A stretch of 64,000 bases of DNA from Alisma plantago-aquatica (GCA_963693085.1 OY856412.1:964376281-964440280); one strand, 5' to 3'; shown: positions 34,466-46,372, counted from the stretch's first letter. Notes: generated from the sequence alone by a model not told the origin. A program made the numbers and translations.

Positions 34466-34488
34466 TATAAGCCATTTCTGTAGTAGTG

Positions 34489-36850
34489 AAAATGTGGTTC
34501 TTATCCAGATTGATAACAATACCAGAAATGGATCCAAACTTTTCAAATATGTCTTTAATAGATATTGAAGAAACACCAGCACATTACAACAAGCAAGTGG
34601 GATACATGCATAATAGAGTTGTTCATGTTTATAATCCTACCGCTCAATGAATAATTCATAATTGAGGTAAAACCTTCCATAGACACACAAACATATAAGG
34701 TGAAATGGGTTCATCTTATCTAATATTAGAATGATGGATAGATTCAAAAGGCATTAAGGAGTGTATGTTTTTGTATTCATGATAGTCAATAGGTAGTTAA
34801 TCCATTAGAAATGAAATTTCATTTTTAAATAATAGTCAAGATAAAGTCCGACCTGATGGAATCATATGCTTTGACATGATCTTCCTGGCACATTTTAGGC
34901 ATTATGTTAGGTTTCTTGAAGTTAGTGATCAACTCATTTGTCAGAAGAAGAGAATTTGAGATTTTCCTCTGTTGGATAAAAGCTACTTGGTTCATATTGA
35001 TAAGACCATTTAGAATCATTTGTAATCTATTAAAAAGCACTTTAGGAATAAGTTTAAAGATGAAACAACAAAGCATGGTGGGACGCTAATATTTGATGTG
35101 AATTGTACTTTTAACTTTATGAATCATAGATATGTAACTCTTCAATCATATTCTCACTTTTTAAAAAGTTCTAAATCACAACAATAACATAATGACCAGT
35201 AATCTTCCATGTAGTTTTGTATCAATGTCAATTAAACCCATTGAGCCCGAGAGCTTTATCTCCATTAGCATCATTAATAATTTTCTCAATATCTTCATGA
35301 TAAAAGATAACACTAATATTAGCTATTTAATCATCCGATAGATATGGAAGGATCCCTTCATCATCCAATGCCAATTTGGAAGAGGATTCATTATATTGGC
35401 TGAAAAGACTATTGTAATAAGAAGTAATATGTTCTCCAATACTATTTTCATCATAAATAATAGTGTTGGCTATCAACATGCCTTTGGTATTATTCCTCTT
35501 AGCTCTTAATCTAACAAAATTATAGAAAATTCTAGTGATTTGTTCACTAACCTTCAACCTATTAACTCTTGAGATTTGTTTAGCATAAGATTCCTCATCT
35601 TCAAAATCAAAATCAACATCAATAAGAGCATTTTTCCTTTTCTCCATAGCAACCTTCCTCAAACTTATATCATCGGGAAACATATTATCCATCTTATATG
35701 CCTTAATATCTTCAAATTCAAAAACTCTAGAATTATCTTTCATATTTTCAAATCCTTCTTTATTCCATTTGATTAGTTTGTTTTTAAAAAATTTCAATTT
35801 TGATATAAGTCTGTACATCGGATTGGCTTTAACCTCCAACTTTTAGGCATCGTCAGCAATGTTGCGGAAATCATCATGTTGACCATCCATTAATAAACTT
35901 AAAATAGCTCTTGTTCTTTTTCAGATGCTAACAGAAATTAGAATATGTCAAAGATCAATGAAAATATTATTTAGCACATGACCTTTAACCTCTTTTTAGT
36001 TAGAATTGAGTTTCATATTATAAAAGCATATGTCAATTCTAAATATATTTTTTGTCTATTTTCCCAAGTGTAGGTGTGTCATGCATATCAAGTTCTATCA
36101 GATGTAAATTAGAGTTCATGTCATTAAAATCTTTCATACATATAGAGGAGTAGTACCATTTTGCATTCCTTTCATCCAAAAATTTGATGTCATCAAGATA
36201 TCATGCTAGAATCCAAGCTTCAATAAAATTAGTTCTCACTCTTTTTAAATCGTCCAATAAAATTTCCCTCTTTATTACTTTCTTCATTTAGGCTATAGAT
36301 AGTAGTAACAAGAAAAGAGGTGTCATTACAATGCACTAGCCAATATACAAATTTATCACTTTATTCAATTTTAGTAACATAGCCATATCTTGATCCTAGA
36401 GAATAATCACACACCCAAAAGGATGAGAAGAGTGATTGAAAACCTAGGACTTACCATGACAGACTTTATTCATTGCCTTATGCATCTTTTTGTTTGTACT
36501 CAGTCAGAAAATACTCTCAGAGAGGATGATCATAAAGTTGCCTAAAACAATAGAGAGACAAAAAAAAGCAATGAACGATAAAGCTTTTGATTTTGTCACA
36601 CAATTTAATTTGTAAAACAAGGAAAAAGAGGAATGGGTGTTTGAATCAACAGGAAAATATGAAAGACTAGATTTTGACCCCACCCAAGGGAAGATAGGAA
36701 ATGTATGCTTAATCTTAGACACTAGAATGATCTTGTTATGAGTGGCGAAGTATTACATCCTTTTTAGACATCTTACATTTAATAGCAATGATCAAGGTAT
36801 ATTTAAAGAAAATACATGGAAATTTTGAAAAGTCATGTGTGATTGGAAAA
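34489..36850 (-). mobile_element. Second LINE, 5' half (right of the CACTA insertion)
   Basis: Minus-strand LINE ORF2 sequence with heavy decay. Weak endonuclease-like text lies at about 36780-35900. A linker region open at 35839-35327 contains FKNKLIKWNKEGFENM. RT fragments lie at 35076-34825 with NQVAFIQQRKISNSLL, then a DHVKAYDS-type motif. It joins 25880-27172 across the CACTA insertion. The 5' limit is uncertain. Confidence 0.7.
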
Positions 36851-38700
36851 CTTTTGGGGCTTGGAATGACCGTGACTTTCATATCATTTCCCTAAAGATC
36901 CTAATTTTTAAATAAGGGGGTCCTAGTTGTCTTAGGGTCTCCCATGATGGAGATCCATCCGTGGTGATTAGGACTGATGTGTAAGAAAAAAGAGGAGAGA
37001 CGGTATGAAAGGATTTAGATGAGAAAGATCTATTTTATGTAAACAACTAAATCAAAAAAGAGTATTTTCACTGATCACAGGAGTAGATTGACTGATTAAC
37101 ATATTGATAGGTGGATCAGAGTAGTATTATTTAGATATGAATGGATCAAAAGATCTTATGAATAGATCAGAATACTATTGTGAATATATCAAAAGACATT
37201 GTGATAGAGGAATGATCCTCTAATCATACGAATAATAAGAGATGAAAGGGGGATGTGGTTGATTCTATGGATTCAGGAGATTCCAAAGTGCCCAAATTAC
37301 ATTGGATGTGGGAGTATTTGTACATGCAAGTCAGGGTTTGGTGCTCTGAGAGAATTTTTTGGACTAGTTCTCTTCATAATCCCACAACAAAAGTTCTGGG
37401 ATTGTGGTAGTCAAAACTTGTGGAGGAAGTATGTCATATTGGAGGATTCCTACAATGGAACACTTGGCAGATATTAGTGTTTCACCTGGTGTTCTTGATA
37501 AAGGAATGAAAACAACATTTTGTCCAAATTTCTCGATTTTCAACAAATATCTTGGGCTAAAAATTGTTTGGATTATGAGATGGATTTTACATTTGTAATT
37601 ACTTTTGTTGCTTTAAAAATAGACCCATAAAGAATAGATAAGAGGAGGGAAGTAATTTTGATGAACAAATTACATCCCCCAAATTTTTTATTCCTTATTC
37701 CAATTAGAAAATAATTAAAGAGGATAGAGAAAATAAGGAGAAAAGAATAAACAAGGAGGAAATATTCTCCCTTCTTTAATCCTTTTTTCCTCATGAAATT
37801 TATCCAAAAGTGTATAGAGAAAAGAAGGAGATGGGAAGAAAATAGGAGGGTGGCATCCTCTCCCTTCTTTAATCTTTTTTCTCGTGGAATTGAATTTAAA
37901 GCCATGAATTTTAGGAAAGCTATTAATCAATATGGAATTTAATTGGGGTTTTTTTATTCGATGTTTTCTCTTTATTTGATAATGACATTGATTTTGAAGA
38001 AATATTAAAACCAGTTGAATTTCCAATTGGAATTGGTATTGAATATTATATTCATGGAGAATTAAATTAGAAAATTCATTAGAAAGGCTTATAGAAAGAT
38101 TAATAATTATTCAAATTGCACTTAATCTAGATAAAAGAGTTTCTTTGTATCAAACCTACACTAATTAGTAGATGGGTGAAATGGGTGGTTTAAATGGGTA
38201 GAAAAATGAGGGAAAATATTGAAAAATTTGGTAAAACATGGGAAAATTTGGGAAGATGTCAAAAATTGGAGTGAAATCCCTCTTTATCTAGAGAATCAAC
38301 ATTATCATAAGGTTTTGGTGAATCAGAAAAATTGGGGTCAATATTTTTATGTCTGATCTTTGATTACACCACAAATTTTATAGAAAAACCTGAATTAAAA
38401 AGGCTACTTTCACTCTTTCCATGTGTCCTAGCCTGTTATGGCCTCAAACATACTAGGAGAAAATCCAAGGCTTTCTGCCAATAGTATAATTTTCACTAGG
38501 ATGTTCCATTCTCAATAAATTAGAAATCATTATTCCTTATTGTTTTTTGGATAATCTTTCCTGATATTGATATTGACTTATGCAAACCGCTATAAATCAT
38601 AAGGTTAAACATCCGGCGGATAATAGAGAGTGGAAATGAAATACATATCAACATATAGGGGATTCGATCGCCATGGGTGTATCCACGTGCAATAGAGTTT
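36851..38700. other. AT-rich DNA without recognised features
   Basis: Purine-rich low-complexity runs occur at 37640-37900 (repeated 'agaaaagaaggag'/'ctcccttctttaatc' blocks). No protein, RNA or repeat family could be supported. Confidence 0.45.
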
Positions 38701-39250
38701 TGTTAATAATGTACATATCATCCTCAAAATCATCTTCAAAATGCAGGCTTCTCCTGATCCATAGGAGTGGCTCGTCTAGTTCTAACAACGAATATGGTTT
38801 TGTATTGGCAACTTTAGTTTTCTCCTACTCCTTCTAGTGGGCAGTGTGTCAGTGTTCTTGTGATGCTAGGCTCGACAATCTGGATGTAGAGGTCCTTGTG
38901 GGCTCCATCCCCGTTCCCGTTGTTGAATCCTAACATGCAAAAAATCGTGATAGTTTGAGTCCACATGTTGAAAAGCTAGTTGTATGGATAAAGTGTGGTT
39001 ATCATACAAAATCTTATTTCTAGATGTCCATATAACCCATATAATGGCACATGAGTGTTGTTGACCTACTTGTTTAGAACATGAGTACTCTTATTGATGC
39101 AATAATACTTGTACAAGTAGTTTGATTCTATATCTTGTAGTTTGAAAAACTTTAGAGTCACAGGGAGTTGCCCTTATAACCTTTTCATCTAGACCATTTT
39201 TCATCTGAACAACAAGATTCAGTTTACTCAATGTATCAACTAGACTATTT
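38700..39250 (-). pseudogene. LINE ORF2 scrap (region between zinc finger and RNase H)
   Basis: The minus strand reads IIWVIWTSRNKILYDN at about 39060-38980, followed by a WSPPGPLH-like stretch. This is the conserved segment before the RNase H of plant LINE ORF2. Stops and frame changes surround it. It is a short decayed fragment and may be related to the LINEs at 21.9-25.2 or 25.9-36.8 kb. Confidence 0.5.
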
Positions 39251-40100
39251 CTTCATATTTCACTATCTTGTTCCCTAAGGGACCTATATATAGAATTAAG
39301 AGAAGAGCATTCCTTATTTTGATTGGGACCATTATGATAAACAAAATTATTGAGTGGAGGAATACTAAATATAGATAGAGAATTTAGGGATTTTGGACCA
39401 TTTAATAGAGGTAGATATACTTTGCAAGCATTATATGCAAACCACAATATTACATGTGAAATGTTGTAATATTGTGTGGGAGAGAATTAATGAAATATAT
39501 TCCTAATTAGTTTTTTTTAATTACAAACTGATCCTTGTGTATTCTGATAAGGATGTGGGTCGACTTCCACCAGTCTACGCACTACATTACACTATCTTTT
39601 GTCTACTAGGGGGGTCATGGCTGTAAGAGGTGGGACATGTGTGATTGCCACGTGGGAGGATTCATACAGTGATGTCTGTGATGTTTTGAAGCATTCCTTG
39701 TTTTAGGGGGTTTATGGGTTGATTCCCTCTTTATTCACTTTTTTTCTTCATATGTCTTAACTCAATGTTAGGTGTAACATTAGTTAAGCTTTTTATCAAC
39801 ATCAGAGTACTTGCAATGGCAAAAGAAAGTCATAATGGTTATCTAAATGACGAGTCTCAACAAATTAACAAAGTGACGTCATGCCACATTTGACGTGGTC
39901 GTGCATCTGATCAAAGTAATCAAACGTTCTCAAATGTGTGTGATATCTAACTTTCCAAAGTATTAGCTATACAGATTTCACGTCTCATTATCATGGTCAG
40001 CTCCATAGATATTCTCTCAACATTCATTTGCTCAATTAAAGTGGCAAGGTCAGTTTGTAATTAGATAATCCCCGGCTCATGGACCGTCGTCCATCGTAGA
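39251..40100. other. Intergenic DNA, nothing recognised
   Basis: No coding frame with recognisable content and no repeat structure was noticed. Composition is less AT-extreme than the preceding 3 kb. Confidence 0.4.
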
Positions 40101-40123
40101 TCATTGGTAATGGGGTCACTGAG

Positions 40124-40553
40124 CATAAATAGGCACCCTGGTTTGCTCTAGTCCGCCAAACAATCCAAATTTGTGTCAACAATTCAAGACACGTATTTTT
40201 CCTTTTACTCTTCTTCTTGCTTTCATTTGATTTCCCGATTCCCTATTTTTCTCCGTCAACACCAAACCTCTTTGTTTGTTCTGTGGGGGTAGAGGCACTG
40301 GATCCTTGCGCTTGATATGTCCAAGGGCAATAGCACCAAGCGGCCCTAGGTAAGTATCGCACATCAGATGCCGCCGTACCAGCCGGGGCCCTTTGTTTGC
40401 TTTGTTGTACTAAATTAATTTATGATCTTTGCCATCCTCTGTTTTCTTTTTGTTTCTGGTTGACGCGGAAAAAGTGTCAGAAAAGATGAGGAGCTTATCC
40501 AATTCCATCGGTACAACACTGTCAATGCTTATGCAATGGAGCATGTTCTGAAT
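40124..40553 (+). pseudogene. Possible host gene relic: TATA, first exon, donor, internal exon
   Basis: ATAAATAG at 40125-40132 could be a TATA box. The first ATG after it (40317) opens a 10-codon frame (MSKGNSTKRP) that ends in TAG exactly at a consensus donor, AG|GTAAGT (40349/40350). A second open segment, 40481-40553, has an acceptor-like GTGTCAG before it and a GTAATT donor after it. It encodes KDEELIQFHRYNTVNAYAME-type text with ordinary amino-acid composition. I do not recognise the family. The stop at the splice junction argues for a decayed gene, or for the wrong start or donor. Low confidence. Confidence 0.28.
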
Positions 40554-41838
40554 GTAATTTTAGGTTTGATCGGCTACCTACCCTCAAGGTACAAATAATT
40601 ATCTACCCCCTCCTCCCATTTGGGGTTGAGTTTTTGTGATCCGTTCATTATATCTCGCGATGAATTCTTTACTCTATTAGGTACCAGTGGGACAATGTGC
40701 CTAATTTTAGGTACCAGTGGGGCCCACAAGTCTATGAATAAGATATTGTGGGCACAGAGGTAGGGCACAAAAGATTTGGACCCCAGTGTAGGCTTGTGGC
40801 CGCTTCTTGTTTTGTGCCGTGTGTTATGTCATCTCTACGTTTGTGGCTGGGAATCGATGTTTTCAAGACGCGGAGAATACATTTTCGGTGTTACGAATGG
40901 GCCCACACGACGAGCGGCCCAAAATTTTCAACCTCACACGTGACCGCCGGATTGACCGACTCACAGCATATCGGATGCAAAGCAACAGTATAAAGACGAG
41001 CGGTTTGGCAGATATAGACACCCATGCGAACTTTTATAGAACTAGTTATTTATTAGTAAGGTTTTCTTTCATGTTCATCAATAAAAGTTCCTCTTTCTTC
41101 TACGATAGCTGTGAGGATCGTAAGAGAAGATTCACAAATGGCTTCAAACAAAAGGCCGTTTGCTTCCTCTTCTTTGGTTTCCGTGGGATGATTCTTGTAA
41201 ACATTATTCAATTTGTTGGGAGGATCGCAAGGTTTGTTGGCGATGCACACGAAGCATCTACTTAAAATCGTATTTATTCTCTGCTATGACTCTTTCTTTA
41301 TTCAATTCTTAAAACTTCAAAAATTCTAATCCGTGAAAAACGGGTGGCATATTTCACTTTTGGTTTGGTTGGTGGGAGGACTCGTTTGTGGTTGTAAATC
41401 GATACGAGGCCCACAGCAGCACTCATGCGACCAGCAACTTCCCCACCTTACGCATGACGACCCTAGGGCTAGGAAAGTGGGGAGGCAGTCAGCTGGTCAT
41501 GTTTTTGTAGGTAGCAATCAAGATGTAATATGTCCCATGGTCTAATTAAATTTTTAGTCCATGTTTGGTTCAGAACCGAGAGATTTTGTAGCTGGAGTTG
41601 GATTCGCCAGGGTTAGTAAAAGTATAAATTAGTCCGATCCGGTTTCAGTCTAATTTTGTTTAAAATTTTAATTGATATCTAGATTAGTTAATTTTTAATA
41701 TTGTATTTAAAAAATAGCATATAAGACAGAGATAAATCTGAAACCAAAAGCAGGATGAGTTAGTATGGACCACACGATTACGGAATTCCAAACATACCCC
41801 GTTAGTCTAGTTTTACCAAACAACGCATAACTAAATCC
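40554..41838. other. Mixed-composition DNA, no gene assigned
   Basis: Contains open frames of up to 152 codons (40807-41265, +) with no recognised motif. They may be intron or exon debris of the relic just upstream, or chance. A short direct repeat of 'ggtaccagtggg' occurs at 40680-40720. Confidence 0.35.
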
Positions 41839-42978
41839 TGAAAAACCACTCGAAGCAGCCTTCCTTGAAGTAACTTCAAGCTCTCCCTTGAAGTAGCTTC
41901 CCGTTGAGACAACCTTCTTGAAGTAGTCCAAAGTCCTCATTCTCCACCGAGAAGATGAAACCATCTCCAATCTACAGCCTCCAACCTTAGGAGTAGCAAG
42001 GAGAGTACAAGTAATAAGAAAGAACAAGAAGGGAAAATGAAAATTACAATTACCGTTGTAGCACAAGGCTTGATTTCCTATATCAAGCATTTTGATCTCC
42101 TAACCAATGTGTATGGAAGTGCAAGTGTAGTGGGTAGGAGATGGTAGCATGTAGGACATGAATTTGTAGCAATGGAAAGGATTAGCAAATACTAGAGTTG
42201 CTCAATTGCTCACATGAGTAGATTGCCAATTGCAAGTATGTATGCTCAAGTGTTGCACAAGTATATTTTGGGTGTCTTAAGGCATGTCATATTCATAGGA
42301 ATGGTCTATGAATGTTTAAGGACGTTCTAGACACTTTCTAGGGGGTTCTTAGTGCTTAACTAGCCGTTAGCTGTCCACTAATTGCTTTAGCAACGGCTAG
42401 TTAATTAATTCTGAAAAGTACAGACAGAGTTCTTCGCGGTCGAGGAATTGTCGACCGAGACATCAGTCGGTCGAAGACTTTGTCGACCGAGGGATGGTCT
42501 GAAGCAAGTGTATATAACGTTTGATTCTAACTTTCAACCACCTTGTTTGCTGGGTCTAACAGCTATTTGGGTCAATTCTCGGTCGAGGAGTTTGTCGACC
42601 GAGAGTATCTCGGTCGAGAAGTTTTTCAACCAAGAATGACTCTGTTTCAATATTTTAAACTATGTACTAAGTGTGTGTATGAGTGTGCAGTTGGGACACT
42701 ATTATAGGGGATGGCCTATCTAAGTGTTGTGAATGGCTAGGGAAGATCTAAACGCTTGATTTACATGATATCTAAGTACTTGTACATTATATACTTGTAC
42801 AAGTTTTTACATTTGATTACAATCATGAAATTAAAGTATTTTGAGCATATAGATCTTCCAAAGGTTTTGTCATCCACCTTGTTCTTGCAACACTCAAGTA
42901 GCACGTTAGATCCACAAGAATAAAATGTTTGTCATCATCAAAACAAATGGATTATAACAATGTCCAATTTAGCCAACA
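41839..42978 (-). repeat. 3' LTR of the non-autonomous Sirevirus
   Basis: This LTR is 1,140 bp. In element orientation it begins TGTTGGCTAAATT directly after the polypurine tract and ends AGTTTTTCA-like at 41839. Its left 470 bp matches 45886-46372 closely. Palindromes of the form CTCGGTCGA...TCGACCGAG lie at about 42437-42635. Confidence 0.85.
42437..42635. repeat. LTR palindrome array (TCGGTCGA type)
   Basis: Four units with arms close to CTCGGTCGA and TCGACCGAG and 6-8-nt centres lie at about 42437-42460, 42466-42491, 42578-42604 and 42608-42635 (the last is degenerate). The position is within the U3 of the LTR. Confidence 0.75.
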
Positions 42979-43264
42979 ATCTCCCCCTTTTTGAAGATGA
43001 CAAACATTTCCAAAATATAAATCATATGAGTTTCATACCTGAAGTTTACCTTTTGTAGGCATTCTCTTATTTGCAAGTATGTGTTGGCCGAGAGATTATG
43101 AAACTCATTTTTCTTTATGTTATAGATTTTATATTATTTCTCTCCCTTTGTCATTTCAAAAAGATAACCAAGCTAAACATTAATTATGACTTTTATTACT
43201 CCCCCTTAGTTTGATAATTTGATACTCAAAGCAAACCACTTATGTCAAATTTAGCCACAATTTA

Positions 43265-43545
43265 TTTCTCAATCATTTGCAAAGGATGTTAAGTCTTGAA
43301 ATGATATGAGATCCTTTTAGATTTATGGCATATGTGTTTTGATTTCTCATCCATTTTACAAGGGATGTTAAGCCCTGAAAATGACATGAGAATCCTTTAA
43401 GCTCATGAGTATATTTAATAGTATCTCAACCATTTACAAGAGATGTTAAGCCCTGAAATGATATGATATTCTTTTAAGCTTATATTAGAATCAATGAATG
43501 TATCTCTAACCAAATGCACGGGATGTTAAGCCCTGATTTGTTTAG
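43265..43545. repeat. 79-bp tandem repeat, four copies
   Basis: The core 'ggatgttaag' recurs with the ATGTTAAG starting at 43286, 43365, 43443 and 43523 (spacing 79, 78, 80). Each is followed by 'ccctgaaa.tga.atgaga' and 'ccttttaag'-like text. The copies are diverged. Confidence 0.75.
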
Positions 43546-44587
43546 AGAATTCCATTATATTCATAAATATTGTAGGCTCTAAGATACTAAGGTCATAACT
43601 AGCTTCAAATTTTCTTTATGATGTTTACAAAATTTTGTAAGCTCCTTCTTAATCTTATAGTCAGGATATTTTTTTTGAGCTCCCCCTTAATCTTATAATC
43701 AAGATAATTTAAAGATTGTAAGGTCACAATAAGCATTAGATCATAACAAGTTAACCTTTTATGAGAGTTATGCACTAAAATCTTGTTTTCAATATACTAA
43801 GATTGAGTGCAAGGAAATGATTTACAATTAAGCATTTGGTCAAGCTTATTTTAGGTCGACCTTGACTTCGACCTAGGTGCCCCTTGGTCAAACTTGATTT
43901 CAACCAAGAGGCATTTTTTGCAGATTTCCAATTTAAGCATGTTCAATGATCTACTTGATTGAATATTTGAAATATAACTTGTAGAGTATTATTCAAGAAT
44001 ATCATTTTCCATAAGCTAAGCACAAGATAATCATTTAACTACTATATTAAGATGCATTTGTGCCATGGAGATTTATCTTAATGCAAAAATTGCATTTTCA
44101 ATGATAATATCATCTTTATGTGTGATGAACTGAATCACTATGATCATTTTGAAAACAATATCCATTCATGGTTTATATATAGATCAAAGATCATTTTAGG
44201 CGAACCAAGTAAAAGATGAAATACAATGATCATGATGAAATAGTAAAGGAACAATAGAACCATATCCATAGTTTCATGAAATACAATGATTATGATCATT
44301 TAAAAGCAAATTTCAAGACACATCGTTTTTATATAGATAGACCAAGGAATACTTAGGACAAACTATGTGGATTATTATAAAATAGTAATTAAATCAACAT
44401 GGTTCTTAATTTTTAGTTTTAATCCAAACCATGTAGGAGATTATAGCAATTAAAAATGAACTTGCAATTTATGCTATATGTTTAAAGAATTTTCTCCAAG
44501 ATTTATTCTTGATTTGCATATTAAATCAATCATTAATAGAAAATTGATAGCAAACTAAATCAATTAAACAGATTCAGCAGAACTTGA

Positions 44588-44762
44588 TTCGGTCGAACAT
44601 TTCTTCGATCGAATTTATCTCAGTCGAAGATTTTCTCGACCGAGTATTCTGCTGTTTGTACAGGTTTTATCAAATTTTTGCAAGCTTAAAAATAGTAACC
44701 TACTCGGTCGACTAATTCTCGACCGACAGTGTTCTCGGTCGAACATTTTCTCGACTGAGAAT
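44588..44762. repeat. Internal palindrome array matching the LTR type
   Basis: Four units with arms such as CTCGGTCGAACA and TCTCGACCGAG-like sequence lie at about 44588-44615, 44618-44645, 44702-44730 and 44733-44762. They lie downstream of gag inside the element and use the same core as the LTR array at 42437-42635. Confidence 0.72.
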
Positions 44763-44920
44763 TCTGTTGTTTCTGTATTGTTTTTCAGTAATTATTTGCA
44801 AGAAAAAGATAATGCAATTTTGCAAGAATATAAATATTGAAGCTCAGTTTAGTTGAGATAAGACATTTGAATATCAAAGAAATGTTTTAGGTCAAATCTC
44901 AACTAATCAAATTCAAATCT

Positions 44921-45838
44921 CTAAGTTTTAGGAACCCAAACTAGATCATCATTCCTTTTCTTGTATGGGCATGAAAAAGAGTAGTGTCCAAGATGCAAAC
45001 AATAGTGACAACTAATAGAATCAATCTCATTTCTCTTTCTAGGAGTTGAGTTGTTTTTGGGTACATACATAATATTTCCTTTAGGTACATACATAGATTG
45101 AGTCTTTGGCACTTGTGTCCTTCCCCCACTAGGTTTTTGATAGGATTTTCCTTTAGGCTTGTAACCTAGTCCTCTCCTTCCAATTTGACCATGAGAATCA
45201 TTTAAGATCTTATCAAAAACATCATTGTTTCTTAAGCTACTAACTTCTTGTTGTAACTTAGCAATCTCATCCATTCTCTTTTTGATATCTAACTTTGCTT
45301 GATCTAGATTAGATAATAAAGCATTTCTTTCCTTAACAATAGCATCATAATCTAGATGATTACATAGGGTTGGTTGTTTTTGAAGATCATTAATTTGGGA
45401 TTGCAAGTTTATCTTTTCTAGAGAGAGAAGATTGTAATTTGCCTCTATTGATTTCAGCTTATTATCATGGTCTTTAATAGTTAAGTTTAATTTCTCCTTA
45501 ATATCTTCATTTTCAGATGTGAGAGCAAGAAGTTTAGCATGTAACTCATCATTTGCTTTATTAGATTTCTTTAATTTCTTCTTGCACTCAATATACTTAT
45601 CATGTATTTCTTGAAGGCTAGCAATTAAATCTTCTTTTGATATATCAAAAAGGCTTACCTCTTCTTCTTCTTCTTCAGTTATTGTAGCAATAAGGCATTC
45701 TTTATGCACATCTTCCTTCTTTAACCTCCATGGACAACTAGGTGTTGTGTGTCTTGTTCCTAAGTACCAATTACAGCTCATTGAAGATTGGTACAAGCTT
45801 CTCCTTTGCTTGCGGTTGTAGACACCATCACCCTCCAT
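44921..45838 (-). CDS. gag: Shortened Sirevirus Gag (coiled coil plus zinc knuckle)
   Basis: An intact 305-codon frame. It starts MEGDGVYNRK only about 47 bp after the 5' LTR. The N-terminal capsid domain of normal Sirevirus Gag is missing: an abrupt passage (about residues 12-45) leads straight into an acidic Glu run, then a long Leu/Lys/Glu coiled coil (about 60-205) and a CCHC knuckle (CHYCLHLGHYSFSC, about residues 277-290). The end, WVPKT, matches the gag end of the larger element in this window. An intact frame in an element without pol suggests selection for a packaging role or recent origin; this is inference. Confidence 0.78.
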   Translation of the reverse strand: MEGDGVYNRKQRRSLYQSSMSCNWYLGTRHTTPSCPWRLKKEDVHKECLIATITEEEEEEVSLFDISKEDLIASLQEIHDKYIECKKKLKKSNKANDELHAKLLALTSENEDIKEKLNLTIKDHDNKLKSIEANYNLLSLEKINLQSQINDLQKQPTLCNHLDYDAIVKERNALLSNLDQAKLDIKKRMDEIAKLQQEVSSLRNNDVFDKILNDSHGQIGRRGLGYKPKGKSYQKPSGGRTQVPKTQSMYVPKGNIMYVPKNNSTPRKRNEIDSISCHYCLHLGHYSFSCPYKKRNDDLVWVPKT

Positions 45839-45871
45839 TCTTCAAGACTCGATTAGAGCTCCTTGAAGCCC

Positions 45872-45885
45872 GCTCTGATACCCAA
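45872..45885 (-). other. Primer binding site of the non-autonomous Sirevirus
   Basis: Element orientation reads TTGGGTATCAGAGC directly after the 5' LTR end, an initiator tRNA-Met complement with one change from the gypsy elements' TGGTATCAGAGC. Confidence 0.8.
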
Positions 45886-46372
45886 TGAAAAACTGCTCGA
45901 AGCAGCCTTCCTTGAAGTAACTTCAAGCTCCCCCTTGAAATAACCTTCCTCTTGAAGTAGCTTCCTGTTGAGACAACCTTCTTGAAGTACTCCAAAGTCC
46001 TCCTTCTCCACTGAGAAGATCAAACCCTCTCCAATCCGCGCTTCCAACCCTAGGAGTAGCAAGGACAGTACAAGCAATAAGAAAGAACAAGATGGGAAAA
46101 TGGAAATTACAATTACCGTTGTAGCCCAAGGCTTGATTTCCTATATCAAGCATTTTGATCTCCTAACCAATGTGTATGGAAGTGCAAGTGTAGTGGGTAG
46201 GAGATGGTAGTCTGTAGGACATGAATTTGTAGCAATGGAAAGGATTAGCAAATGCTAGAGTTGCTCAATTGCTCACATGAGTAGATTGCCAATTGTAAGT
46301 ATGTATGATCAAGTGTTGCACAAGTGTATTTTGGGTGTCTTAAGGCATGCCATATTTATAGGAATGGCCTAT
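45886..46372 (-). repeat. 5' LTR fragment of the non-autonomous Sirevirus
   Basis: Matches 41839 to about 42310 of the other LTR with few changes. It is interrupted at 46372 ('ggaatggcctat') by the Tekay LTR. The missing part does not reappear on the far side of the Tekay element. Confidence 0.85.

Larger units (their letters stand above)
27173..34488 (-). mobile_element. CACTA (En/Spm-type) DNA transposon
   Basis: The left end is CACTAGTACATAA; the right end is the inverse of CACTACTACAGAA. Both are flanked by the 3-bp duplication aaa (27170-27172 and 34489-34491). Subterminal regions are packed with GTCGGTT/AACCGAC motifs in both orientations. The minus-strand transposase pseudogene (29031-32282) and DUF-type domains confirm the superfamily. 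The element interrupts a LINE. The terminal, subterminal and coding evidence all agree. Confidence 0.95.
42979..44920 (-). other. Non-coding interior with three polypurine tracts
   Basis: There is no coding sequence. Polypurine tracts (as CCCCC-containing plus-strand sequence) lie at 42979-42994, 43197-43208 and 43677-43690. A four-copy 79-bp tandem repeat lies at 43265-43545. A second palindrome array lies at 44588-44762. The pol gene expected here is absent. Confidence 0.75.
41839..46372 (-). mobile_element. Non-autonomous Sirevirus derivative (gag only)
   Basis: A minus-strand element with its 3' LTR at 41839-42978, interior with three polypurine tracts, a shortened gag (44921-45838), PBS at about 45872-45885 and the beginning of the 5' LTR at 45886-46372. 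That LTR is cut by the Tekay element at 46373. No protease, integrase, RT or RNase H is present between gag and the polypurine tract. LTR starts (TGTTGGC) and the AAAAAGGGGGAGAT tract are Sirevirus-like. Mobilisation would depend on Pol supplied by a relative. Confidence 0.85.
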
